The position numbers and the translations under genes were made by a program. The notes beneath the pieces were generated by a model that searched no databases, was not told where the DNA came from, and was given only the letters and a program-made list of their open reading frames with translations. A stretch of DNA of 24,009 bases from positions 1-24,009 of the forward strand of contig JAYVJM010000058.1 in the NCBI GenBank assembly GCA_043769275.1, written 5' to 3'. The stretch comes from JAYVJM01 sp043769275. Its GTDB lineage: Bacteria > Pseudomonadota > Gammaproteobacteria > Pseudomonadales > UBA7239. Numbering within the stretch: the stretch's first letter is position 1; the number at the start of each line of letters is the position of its first letter. Below, piece after piece: positions 1 to 7,288 of the stretch.

Positions 1-54
1 ACCAAAAGTGCTCAACAAATAGTCGGTGTATAAATCAAGGTCGGCTTTTTTCAT
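1..54 (-). CDS. Probable IS transposase, N-terminal 18 codons only
   Basis: On the minus strand an ATG at 54-52 opens a frame that stays open to the window edge and reads MKKADLDLYTDYLLSTFG. I associate the string LYTDYLLSTFG with the N-terminus of DDE-type (IS4-like) insertion-sequence transposases, whose next residues are usually TATGLS; those lie outside the window. The call therefore rests on 18 residues and memory of the family. The outer end of the element would lie between this start and rsgA, perhaps near 83-94, where TAAC and GTTA form a small inverted repeat, but no partner terminus is visible. If correct, an IS lies directly upstream of rsgA, where Pseudomonas-type genomes often have orn. 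Confidence 0.55.
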   Translation of the reverse strand, partial: MKKADLDLYTDYLLSTFG

Positions 55-203
55 TCGGCAAGCTTATCAGGGGAGGGTTGCGTAACATCAGTTAAGAAAG
101 CGAAATTTTGCGCGCCGCGCGCTAACGCCCGCCCAACAGTCGCTGTGGTATGGTTGCCGCATTGTAGTGCATCAAACTCCCCGTTTATGAGAACGCTTTT
201 TCT

Positions 204-1232
204 ATGAGTCGCCGTTTAAGTAACCAACAGCAACGCCGCATTGCGGCGCATCAAGAACGCCAACTCAAAACAGCCATCGACGAAACGTCCCTAAGTGACG
301 AACAAAGCGGCTTGGTGATTGCGCACTATGGTCGCCAACTCGATGTGGAGGTGTTGCACGGCGAACAAACCGGCCAGATTGTTCGCTGTTTTATGCGTGC
401 CAACATTGCGCCCTTAGTGACGGGAGACACCGTGGCTTTTACGACGCAAAACAACGGCAAAGTCGATGGCACACAGGTGCGACCCAAAGGCATCGTCAGC
501 GCCGGTGGCGCGCGCCGCAATTTGCTCACCCGACCCGATGATCGCGGTGTGCAGCGTCCTATTGCCGCCAATATTGACGAAATTTTAGTGGTGGTTGCAC
601 CAAAGCCCGATCCGCACCCGTTTTTTATTGATCGTTATTTAGTGGCAGCGGATATGTGCGGCATTCAGCCAGTGATTATCTGTAACAAAATAGACTTGCT
701 AAACGACGATAACCGCGAACAGATAAACGCGCTGTTGAACATTTATCGGCATATTGGCTATACGGTTTTGTGTTTGTCGTCACGCCAAGGCGAGGGCTTA
801 CCCGCCGTGCAAAAACACTTATGCGGAAAAACTTGCGTGGTGGTTGGGCAGTCTGGCGTAGGGAAATCGTCGTTGATTAAAGCCCTGCTGCCGGGCGTGG
901 AAATCGCCACCGGTGAATTATCGCAAGCGACGGATAAAGGCAAACACACCACCACTACGGCGCGGCTTTACCAATTGCCGGCTTATGAACAACAAGCGGG
1001 GGGTATTTTGATTGACTCCCCCGGCATTCGTGAATTTAGCTTGCCGCATGTGCCAGCCCAAGAGCTGTTATCGCACTTTATTGATTTGCGCGAACATGCC
1101 GCCGGCTGCAAGTTCCGCGACTGTCGGCACGACCGCGAGCCTCACTGCGCGTTGCTGGCCGCTGAAGAAAAAGGGCTGGTTTTGGTCGAGCGCATGGCCA
1201 GTTATCGCCATATTTTAGCGAGTTTGGTTTAG
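204..1232 (+). CDS. rsgA: Small ribosomal subunit biogenesis GTPase RsgA (YjeQ)
   Basis: RsgA is a circularly permuted GTPase that helps the late maturation and proofreading of the 30S subunit in the cytoplasm. The permuted order is visible: G4 NKID (residues 161-164) precedes the P-loop GQSGVGKSS (215-223) and G3 DSPG (271-274). An OB-fold precedes the GTPase part, and a C-terminal zinc site is formed by C302, C307, H309 and C315. At 342 residues it has the family's usual length. No strong Shine-Dalgarno sequence precedes the ATG. A six-codon upstream ORF (187-207, MRTLFL) has its TGA overlapping the rsgA start as ATGA, so translational coupling is possible but unproven. The upstream neighbour appears to be an insertion sequence, so any promoter is between about 100 and 200; I do not see a convincing one. 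Confidence 0.97.
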   Translation: MSRRLSNQQQRRIAAHQERQLKTAIDETSLSDEQSGLVIAHYGRQLDVEVLHGEQTGQIVRCFMRANIAPLVTGDTVAFTTQNNGKVDGTQVRPKGIVSAGGARRNLLTRPDDRGVQRPIAANIDEILVVVAPKPDPHPFFIDRYLVAADMCGIQPVIICNKIDLLNDDNREQINALLNIYRHIGYTVLCLSSRQGEGLPAVQKHLCGKTCVVVGQSGVGKSSLIKALLPGVEIATGELSQATDKGKHTTTTARLYQLPAYEQQAGGILIDSPGIREFSLPHVPAQELLSHFIDLREHAAGCKFRDCRHDREPHCALLAAEEKGLVLVERMASYRHILASLV

Positions 1233-1263
1233 CTCGTAATAAAACGGCCTACAAACTGGAGCT

Positions 1264-1317
1264 GTTCGCCCTGAGCTTGTCGAACCATGAACGCCCTTCG
1301 ATGGGCTCCGGGCGAAC
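1264..1317. repeat. Dispersed palindromic repeat (GTTCGCCC...GGGCGAAC)
   Basis: An imperfect palindrome starts with GTTCGCCCTGAGCTTGTCGA and ends with GGGCTCCGGGCGAAC. About 21 bases on each arm pair with few mismatches. The arm motif (TTCGACAAGCTCAGGGCGAAC and its variants) is a repeat I recognise from intergenic regions of many proteobacterial genomes. It lies just downstream of the rsgA stop and outside any gene. A related element is at 16990-17070 in this window. It may fold as a hairpin in the rsgA transcript, but it has no T-tract and is not called a terminator. Confidence 0.75.
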
Positions 1318-1401
1318 GGTAAATCAAGGCAGTTATTTTTGACCAAGTTCTTGGCTTGGTTTTTGTTCAATATCGCCAACCTGTCCAAGAGGCAAAAACA
1401 C

Positions 1402-1430
1402 AAAAAAAGCACCCGAAGGTGCTCTTTTCA
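1402..1430 (-). terminator. Rho-independent terminator after the TSP3-repeat gene (bidirectional)
   Basis: On the minus strand the stem AGCACC-TTCG-GGTGCT (1423-1408) has a UUCG-type tetraloop and is followed by seven Ts. It sits 21 bases past the stop of the 1445-4636 gene. On the plus strand the same stem is followed by CTTTT, so it can also end rsgA transcripts. Confidence 0.85.
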
Positions 1431-1444
1431 TTTCGCTATTTGTT

Positions 1445-4400
1445 TCAGCGCACGATGCACCCAGGCCGACCCGCATCTGCACAGGCTTTCAAACGGTCGG
1501 TTGCTTTGCGCCAGAACTGGCGGGCGTGTAAAGGCTCACCAGGGGGTAAATCACAGGCATCGCCCTTGCCGTCATGGTCTGCGTCTGCTGTTTGATCGGG
1601 GTTGTACACCAAGGGGCAATTATCAACCGCATTGGTTATACCGTCGCCGTCTTTATCATCGACATTAGACAGTGCCTCACAGGCATCACCTTTTCCATCA
1701 TGGTTCGCATCAAGTTGATCGGCATTACTTTTATCGGGGCAGTTATCGCAGAGGTTGCCCATATGATCGCCATCGCTATCAGTCTGATCTGCATTATTCA
1801 TCAGCGGGCAGTTATCACTGGCATCCAACGTACCGTCGCCGTCATCATCCGTATCAGCATTGTTGCCAATGCCATCGTGGTCGGTATCCACTGATTCACT
1901 AGGGTCGAGTGGGAAGGCATCATTTGCATCGGGCACGCCGTCACCATCATCATCCGTGTCGGCATTATTGCCAGTGCCGTCATGATCCGTGTCTACCCAC
2001 TCGGCAGGATTATTGGGGAAAGCGTCCGCGTTGTCGCCAACACCGTCGCCATCCGTATCTACCCACTCCGCAGGGTTGTTAGGAAAGGCATCGTTGTCGT
2101 CGGCATAACCGTCACCGTCTGTGTCTTTGCTGATCTGGTAGCGCGCCACTGCCACAGTAGCAGCCTCACTTTCCGTACCAAAGTCAAGTCCGCTGGTGCC
2201 TGCCACCACCACTTTACCATTGACTATCGCGCTCATGGCGTAGGCAAAGTCACTCGCTCCACCACCAAAGTCAGTGATGTACTTTCCGTCACTGCTAAAA
2301 CTGGTATCCAGCGCGCCGTTTGCGCTGTAACGCAGCAAGGCGAAGTTTTCGTTATCGCCAGCAGCCGTAAAGCCTGCCAGTAACAACTTACCATCGCGCT
2401 GTTGTGTAAGACCGTAAGCCGCATCGTAGCCACTGCCGACAGAGCCGATAACCGCACCCGCTGTGCCAAAACCGCTGTCTGCCACGCCAAGATTACTGAC
2501 CCGCGCCAGCAAAAACTCGCTATTGTCACACGTTGTCACACCGGCTTTCAGTTGCGTAACGCAGCTTGCGCCGGCGGCGGCTATTTGGCCGTCTGCCTGC
2601 TGGAGTACCGCACTAAAGCGTGCAGTGCCGGTTTCTGTTCCGCTATGCGTCGTAAAAATGGCTTGGCCCGCATCGCCAAAAGTCACATCGGCTGCACCGG
2701 TATTGGTGTAACGAACCAATAACGCGCCACTGTTTTCGCACGCGCTGTCATCGCATTTTGTGCCAACCGCCACAAATTTGCCGTCGTTTTGTAAGGCCAG
2801 CGCAAAAAACTGTCCGCCGATTGAGGGGATAGAAACACCGCCACCACTGAAGCTGGTGTCTTTTTTGCCGTCGCTGTTCAGGCGCACCAACAGCGGCTTG
2901 GCATCGTTACAGAGGGTTGCGTCAACCGCGCCGCAGACAGAACCGGCCGCTAACAGCTTGCCATCCGATTGCACGATAACGGCATTGAGCTGTTCGACCG
3001 CCATACCTTTGTCGATCACCACGTTGCCTGCCACGCCGAAAGTGGTATCGAGCGAGCCGTCGACATTTAAACGCACCAATACGGCGTTGTAATCCGTACA
3101 GAGGCCGGCTGCAGCAACCGCGCACGTCTTGCCTACGGCCACCAATTTGCCGTCACTCTGCGCCGTCAAGCCCAAAGCCTGATCGCCCCCGTTACCCATT
3201 AATGGCACGGTCACTTTGCCTAAAATACCGAAGCTGGGGTCAATTTTACCGGCTACATCGTAGCGCAACAGAATAAAGCCGCTGCCGTTGTAACCGGCCA
3301 CCACGGTTTTGCCTTTGTCAGGACCACTGGGCACCAGTACAGCAGCACGAGCATTCGCGCTCGTGCCATAAGCTGTGATTTGTTTGCCGTCGCTGCTAAA
3401 GGTGAGATCAAGATAATTTATAGCCGGTTGAGTGCCTTTTACGGTGACGGTAACCGGCGTTGCAGGGTCGCTGTCGAAGCTGCCGTCAATGGCGGTGTAG
3501 GAGAAGGTATCGGTAGCCGTTTGGCCGACATCCAGATAAGCAAAAGCGCTGGAAGGATCGTAAGTGATCGACTTGCCGTCGACACTGATGTTAGCTTTTG
3601 CACGCGTGGCGGCGGTGTCGATGGTAGAAACGGTCAGCACTGATTGTTCCAAGTCCGTATCGTTGCTCAGAACATCAAGCGGCGTAGGGGCGGCAGTACC
3701 GTTCACTGTGTAAGCATCCGCTACCGCTGCCGGCGCATGATTGTAGCTAAGCGAGCCTTTTAACCAAGTGCCTTGATCGGCCGCTGGAGTGCCGCCGCAA
3801 CTGATGCCGCTATTGTCTTGCACATCGGTCATTGCTTGGTTGGCCTGCCCCGCCATCCAGCATACAGAGCGACTGAGACCCAAGTTACTGCCGTGAGCAA
3901 TGGAGTCAATATTGTAGGAAATGGCAAATATCAGCGTGGTGGCACCATTGCCGCGAATAATAGCAGGCTGTGCATTTTGCTGCCTCAAATCGGCTTTATA
4001 GCCGGCCGCGCCGCGCCATGCATCGCTAGGTAAATTCAGGCTGCCGGATGCCAGCGTGCCTCCTGTGATCTGGGTGCGAACAGCACCCACTGTAATTTCC
4101 GCGCCATTAGTGCCCTCTGTAGTGATGTTTAACGCACCCACTCGGCTGATATCAAGTGCCAATTCCCACGGGCCTTCGCCGCCAATATTGACTGTTATTT
4201 TGTAGCTTGGACGATAGTACAGTGCTGCCACCGTCCCGATGAACAGCACTTGCTGACCGCGGCTGCGCAGCTCATTGCGATAGCGTGTCGAAAAACCAGT
4301 GGCGGTAAACGAGCGGTCTATCTGTGAATTCCATTCATTCTTGCCGTTAGCGGCGTTACCTGAATTTTGATTGTTATCGTAGAACTTGATAGAGGGGCAT

Positions 4401-4636
4401 CCCGCAAGACAATCGGGTTCAGGGCTCAAAACGTCCCCCCATGTGCCAGCGCTTAAATCCTCCGAGTCCATAGAAAGAATTACCGGCACATCGGTCGGGC
4501 GAGCCGCCGCCAGCAATGGCCTGTGTATATCGGGAACCAACAGTGCCAGCCCAACAAGCAAAACGTGCAATAGGCGGGTTCGGTAAAGAGCAGAAAATTG
4601 ACGCGCAACGGTGCCGTTTTGTTTGTATATGGCCAT
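1445..4636 (-). CDS. Large secreted protein: cadherin-like domain, delta-60 repeats, thrombospondin type-3 Ca-binding tail
   Basis: This is a 1063-residue exported protein of unknown function. The start is supported by AAGGA eight bases before the ATG. A basic N-terminus and hydrophobic stretch (about residues 24-45, LLHVLLVGLALLV) act as a signal peptide. Residues about 50-290 match no family I recognise. Residues about 295-400 look like a bacterial cadherin-like/Ig-like domain (VLSNDTD, DTFSYTAIDGS). Residues about 405-835 carry several delta-60 type repeats (QSDGKLVAVG, RLNVDGSLDTTFG), which are thought to form beta-propeller-like structures. Residues 838 to about 1035 are thrombospondin type-3 repeats (DTDGDGVGDNADAFP, DNCP), which bind calcium. 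No sorting motif (PEP-CTERM, LPXTG or T9SS) is evident. It follows dnaG on the same strand after 174 bases and ends at a terminator. It may be a cell-surface or matrix protein; that is inference. Confidence 0.9.
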   Translation of the reverse strand: MAIYKQNGTVARQFSALYRTRLLHVLLVGLALLVPDIHRPLLAAARPTDVPVILSMDSEDLSAGTWGDVLSPEPDCLAGCPSIKFYDNNQNSGNAANGKNEWNSQIDRSFTATGFSTRYRNELRSRGQQVLFIGTVAALYYRPSYKITVNIGGEGPWELALDISRVGALNITTEGTNGAEITVGAVRTQITGGTLASGSLNLPSDAWRGAAGYKADLRQQNAQPAIIRGNGATTLIFAISYNIDSIAHGSNLGLSRSVCWMAGQANQAMTDVQDNSGISCGGTPAADQGTWLKGSLSYNHAPAAVADAYTVNGTAAPTPLDVLSNDTDLEQSVLTVSTIDTAATRAKANISVDGKSITYDPSSAFAYLDVGQTATDTFSYTAIDGSFDSDPATPVTVTVKGTQPAINYLDLTFSSDGKQITAYGTSANARAAVLVPSGPDKGKTVVAGYNGSGFILLRYDVAGKIDPSFGILGKVTVPLMGNGGDQALGLTAQSDGKLVAVGKTCAVAAAGLCTDYNAVLVRLNVDGSLDTTFGVAGNVVIDKGMAVEQLNAVIVQSDGKLLAAGSVCGAVDATLCNDAKPLLVRLNSDGKKDTSFSGGGVSIPSIGGQFFALALQNDGKFVAVGTKCDDSACENSGALLVRYTNTGAADVTFGDAGQAIFTTHSGTETGTARFSAVLQQADGQIAAAGASCVTQLKAGVTTCDNSEFLLARVSNLGVADSGFGTAGAVIGSVGSGYDAAYGLTQQRDGKLLLAGFTAAGDNENFALLRYSANGALDTSFSSDGKYITDFGGGASDFAYAMSAIVNGKVVVAGTSGLDFGTESEAATVAVARYQISKDTDGDGYADDNDAFPNNPAEWVDTDGDGVGDNADAFPNNPAEWVDTDHDGTGNNADTDDDGDGVPDANDAFPLDPSESVDTDHDGIGNNADTDDDGDGTLDASDNCPLMNNADQTDSDGDHMGNLCDNCPDKSNADQLDANHDGKGDACEALSNVDDKDGDGITNAVDNCPLVYNPDQTADADHDGKGDACDLPPGEPLHARQFWRKATDRLKACADAGRPGCIVR
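1532..2125 (-). repeat. Coding repeats: thrombospondin type-3 array
   Basis: This part of the large secreted-protein gene encodes successive Asp-rich units of the form DxDxDGxxDxxD, some ending AFPNNPAEWV and others DNCP. Two adjacent 22-residue units (DTDGDGYADDNDAFP and DTDGDGVGDNADAFP) are nearly identical in protein and DNA. The array can expand or contract by recombination. It is not a CRISPR: the units are in frame, degenerate and lack unique spacers. Confidence 0.85.
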
Positions 4637-4751
4637 TTCCCTGTTCCTTAAAAATTATTAGGATTATTGTTTTTACGAAAGCTTGGCGATGCTACCAGAA
4701 GAGCCTGCCCTGTACAGCGGCACATGGCGGCGCGTGTAGGTATTTATAGCT

Positions 4752-4765
4752 ATCAATTTATTGAT
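4752..4765. promoter_or_regulatory. Perfect palindrome ATCAAT-TT-ATTGAT, possible operator
   Basis: The palindrome lies in the 174-base gap between dnaG and the downstream secreted-protein gene, about 115 bases before the latter's start. The gap is AT-rich. TATAAA on the minus strand lies next to the palindrome, but no good -35 pairs with it. It could be a regulator site for the secreted-protein gene or a weak hairpin after dnaG. No other signal is seen in the gap. Confidence 0.25.
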
Positions 4766-4810
4766 CTTTGTTTTGATTTGTTATAAGTGCGCAAACACAC
4801 AAGCCTTTGT

Positions 4811-6667
4811 TTACGATCGCTCGGTCAGTAGGCGTTTTAGCTCGTGCTTTTCTAGCTCAGTGATAGGCTCATGTCGTGATTTTTCTATCAATACCTGCAA
4901 GGGGTTTTCGCGCTCAAGCTGTATCAATAGCCGTTGCAAAATCGCCTGTAACTGTTGCGCGGCCTGCTGCTCACCTGTCAACAGCTTTTCTCTGTCGGCC
5001 AACGCGTACAAACAGGCGCCGCTGCCGTCATCGCCAAAACGCCCGTGCCATAAGCCCAGTAGACGGCTGGTGCTGGCGTGCGGGTGCTCTTGTATCAGTG
5101 CCGCCAGACGAAGCAACCACAGCCCCTCACCGGCTAACACGCCAACAGACAAGCGCGGCGACAGAGCCGTCACCTGCTCATGCAGTGGCGGATAACACAG
5201 CAGTATGTGTATTGCCGCCTGCGCCAAGCTCAATTCTATGCGCGATTTTTTACCGGCCATTGCTGGCACTTCAGGCGCGCGCGCGCTTGTGCGCAGCCCC
5301 GACGGCTCTATTTCTACAAGATGCTCCGATTTTGAAACACGCTTAGAAGCCGGACGCACGTCTGCCGCTTCTGCTGCTTGCTCCAGCGAATATCGATCAT
5401 TTTGCGTGCGCAGTGATAAATCAATAAACATCTGTTGACGAAAAGGGCCCGCTGGCAAACGCGCCAATTGCGGTAAGGCACGGCTAACCAGTGCCGCACG
5501 GCCTTCAGCGGAATCCAGCAGCAAACCCTGCCCTAGCTGTTCAAACAAATATTGCGAGAGCGGCTGCGCTTTTTCCACGAGTGCCGTAAACGCATCGAGG
5601 CCGCGCCGACGCACGTAACTGTCGGGGTCTTCCCCCTCGGCCAAAAACAAAAACTTGACCGAGCGCTGCTCGCTTAAAGCGGGCAGCGAGACATCCAGCG
5701 CACGGGTGGCGGCGCGACGACCGGCTGCATCGCCATCAAAACAAAACACCACTTCGCTGTAATAACGAAAGGCTTTATCAAGATGCACTGTACCCGCCGC
5801 TGTGCCCAAGGTGGCCACCGCGCCCGCCAAGCCGAACTGCGCCAACGCCACGACGTCCATATACCCCTCAACCACCAGCAAGCGTTTTAGCTCGCCCTTG
5901 TTGCGATTGGCTTCATATAGGCCATACAACTCGCGTCCCTTGGAGAACAAGGCGGTTTCCGGTGAGTTCAGGTATTTGGGTTTTTCGTCGCCCAACACGC
6001 GCCCACCGAAAGCGATCACGCGCCCGCGCACATCGCGGATAGGAAACATAATGCGGTCGCGGAAGCGGTCGTAACGGCGACCGCTATCTTCGCGTTCGAC
6101 CAACATACCAGCTTCGATAAGCTGCGGCTCCAGCCAGCCACTGGCCAGCAAATGCTGCAAGAGCGCGTCCCAACCGGCGGGCGCGTAACCGATTCCGAAA
6201 GTAGCAATCACGGCTTCACTCAAGCCGCGCTGCTTTAAATAGGCGCGTGCGAGCTCGGCTTTCGGATTTTCTTGTAGTTGTTTGCAGTAGAAAAAAGCCG
6301 CTTGCTCCAACAGCGCGTACATGTCTTGCTGGGTGCGGATAACTTGCTGCGCTTGCGCGTCGACGGGCGCACGCGGCACATCGACGCCCGCCATTTGCGC
6401 CAGACTTTCTACCGCCGCCGGAAAGGCCAGGTTTTCATAGGCCATCAAAAAACCAAGCGCATTGCCGCTTACGCCACAACCAAAACAGTGGTACATCTGT
6501 TTCTCAGGGCTGACGCTAAACGACGGCGTTTTTTCTTCATGAAACGGGCAGCAGGCCGTGTAGTTGCGGCCTGATTTTTTCAGGCGCACACGGCGGTCGA
6601 TCACCTCAACGATATCGAGGCGCTGTATAAGATCATCAATGAAGGGTTGTGGAATCAATCCCGCCAT
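4811..6667 (-). CDS. dnaG: DNA primase DnaG
   Basis: DnaG makes the RNA primers for lagging-strand synthesis at the replication fork and works with the DnaB helicase. The N-terminal CHC2 zinc finger has ligands C40, H43, C61 and C64. The TOPRIM catalytic core has E267 (EGYMD) and D311/D313 (FDGDAAGRRA), matching the spacing of E. coli DnaG. The C-terminal part, from about residue 470, is the helicase-interacting region. The length (618 residues) is normal. No strong Shine-Dalgarno sequence precedes the ATG, as is common for dnaG, which is kept low. Upstream is rpsU with a terminator between, the layout of the macromolecular synthesis operon. The usual third gene, rpoD, is absent downstream. 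Confidence 0.98.
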   Translation of the reverse strand: MAGLIPQPFIDDLIQRLDIVEVIDRRVRLKKSGRNYTACCPFHEEKTPSFSVSPEKQMYHCFGCGVSGNALGFLMAYENLAFPAAVESLAQMAGVDVPRAPVDAQAQQVIRTQQDMYALLEQAAFFYCKQLQENPKAELARAYLKQRGLSEAVIATFGIGYAPAGWDALLQHLLASGWLEPQLIEAGMLVEREDSGRRYDRFRDRIMFPIRDVRGRVIAFGGRVLGDEKPKYLNSPETALFSKGRELYGLYEANRNKGELKRLLVVEGYMDVVALAQFGLAGAVATLGTAAGTVHLDKAFRYYSEVVFCFDGDAAGRRAATRALDVSLPALSEQRSVKFLFLAEGEDPDSYVRRRGLDAFTALVEKAQPLSQYLFEQLGQGLLLDSAEGRAALVSRALPQLARLPAGPFRQQMFIDLSLRTQNDRYSLEQAAEAADVRPASKRVSKSEHLVEIEPSGLRTSARAPEVPAMAGKKSRIELSLAQAAIHILLCYPPLHEQVTALSPRLSVGVLAGEGLWLLRLAALIQEHPHASTSRLLGLWHGRFGDDGSGACLYALADREKLLTGEQQAAQQLQAILQRLLIQLERENPLQVLIEKSRHEPITELEKHELKRLLTERS

Positions 6668-6707
6668 GCAGGCGTGCTCACGCTATAGATGACTTTATTC
6701 AAGCATA

Positions 6708-6740
6708 AAAACCCACGAACCTTGGCGATTCGTGGGTTTT
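6708..6740 (-). terminator. Terminator between rpsU and dnaG
   Basis: A 12-bp perfect stem (AAAACCCACGAA / TTCGTGGGTTTT) encloses a 9-base loop and is followed on the minus strand by a short T-run (TTTTTATG). A terminator in this position that limits read-through from rpsU into dnaG is a known feature of the rpsU-dnaG-rpoD operon. Confidence 0.85.
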
Positions 6741-6750
6741 CAGTTTTCTT

Positions 6751-6785
6751 TTTTAGCTTCAGCACAACAAATGCTGAAGCTAAAA
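6751..6785 (-). other. Perfect 14-bp stem-loop 3' of rpsU
   Basis: TTTTAGCTTCAGCA and TGCTGAAGCTAAAA form a perfect 14-bp stem with a 7-base loop, starting ten bases after the rpsU stop. On the minus strand it is followed by A-rich sequence rather than Ts, so it is not a standard terminator by itself. It may protect the 3' end of rpsU mRNA or be a processing site ahead of dnaG. Confidence 0.55.
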
Positions 6786-6794
6786 CAAAATCTA

Positions 6795-7010
6795 TTAGTA
6801 CATGCGTTGTTGGCGACGATTTTCGCGGGAGAGCTTCTTCAAGCTACGCTTAACAGCCGCAGCGGCTTTACGTTTGCGCACAGAAGTTGGCTTCTCATAA
6901 AACTCACGGCGGCGAACTTCAGCCAGCACGCCTGCTTTTTCGCATGAGCGTTTGAAGCGGCGCAGTGCCATATCAAAAGGTTCGTTTTCTTTGATGCGTA
7001 CGGAAGGCAT
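6795..7010 (-). CDS. rpsU: 30S ribosomal protein bS21
   Basis: bS21 is a small basic protein of the 30S platform near the anti-Shine-Dalgarno region and takes part in initiation. The 71-residue sequence (MPSVRIKENEPFDMALRRFK, ending RRQQRMY) is typical in length and sequence, with a lysine/arginine-rich C-terminal helix. The ATG is preceded by a modest GGA. It is the first gene of the rpsU-dnaG unit and has its own promoter at 7062-7090 and a terminator behind it, consistent with much higher expression than dnaG. Confidence 0.98.
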   Translation of the reverse strand: MPSVRIKENEPFDMALRRFKRSCEKAGVLAEVRRREFYEKPTSVRKRKAAAAVKRSLKKLSRENRRQQRMY

Positions 7011-7061
7011 ATTTTTTCCAAAAACAGAATTAAAGCCAAGCCTTGGCCGGCGGGGGCGTAA

Positions 7062-7090
7062 ATTCTAGCGACTCAAGCCAACAATTGCAA
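7062..7090 (-). promoter_or_regulatory. Sigma70 promoter for rpsU-dnaG
   Basis: On the minus strand TTGCAA (7090-7085) is separated by exactly 17 bases from TAGAAT (7067-7062). Both boxes match four or five of six consensus positions. The start of transcription would fall near 7055, giving a leader of about 45 bases before rpsU. Confidence 0.7.
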
Positions 7091-7163
7091 AACAAAATAG
7101 CGGTAATCGCCCCTTGCTTATGCGGATGCGGCTCTTGGATGCAGAATCACGAACTACACTATC

Positions 7164-7262
7164 TTTAGACAGGTTAGGACGGGTGCTAGGCGTGTGTCTA
7201 AAAAGTGCTGGCCGGCCTTCCCCGAGAGGGGGGGCGTTATCCTGTAGCTATCAACAGATAGC
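7164..7262 (+). promoter_or_regulatory. Structured leader upstream of the PEBP gene
   Basis: Three inverted repeats lie in the 100 bases before the gene. TTTAGACA (7164-7171) pairs with TGTCTAAA (7195-7202). CCCC-GAGA-GGGG is at 7220-7231. A perfect GCTATC-AACA-GATAGC hairpin at 7247-7262 ends 26 bases before the ATG. Together they could form a structured 5' untranslated region or operator sites. I do not recognise a known riboswitch and see no convincing promoter boxes. Confidence 0.3.
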
Positions 7263-7288
7263 CGTTAATTCACTTGAGGAGCGTAGTT

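Noticed and set aside
1532..2125. Regularly spaced repeats resembling a CRISPR array
   Set aside because: The units are in frame with a TSP3 calcium-binding protein, are degenerate, and have no unique spacers.
6751..6785. Second terminator after rpsU
   Set aside because: The stem is perfect, but on the rpsU strand it is followed by A-rich sequence, so it was listed only as a stem-loop; the hairpin at 6708-6740 is the terminator.
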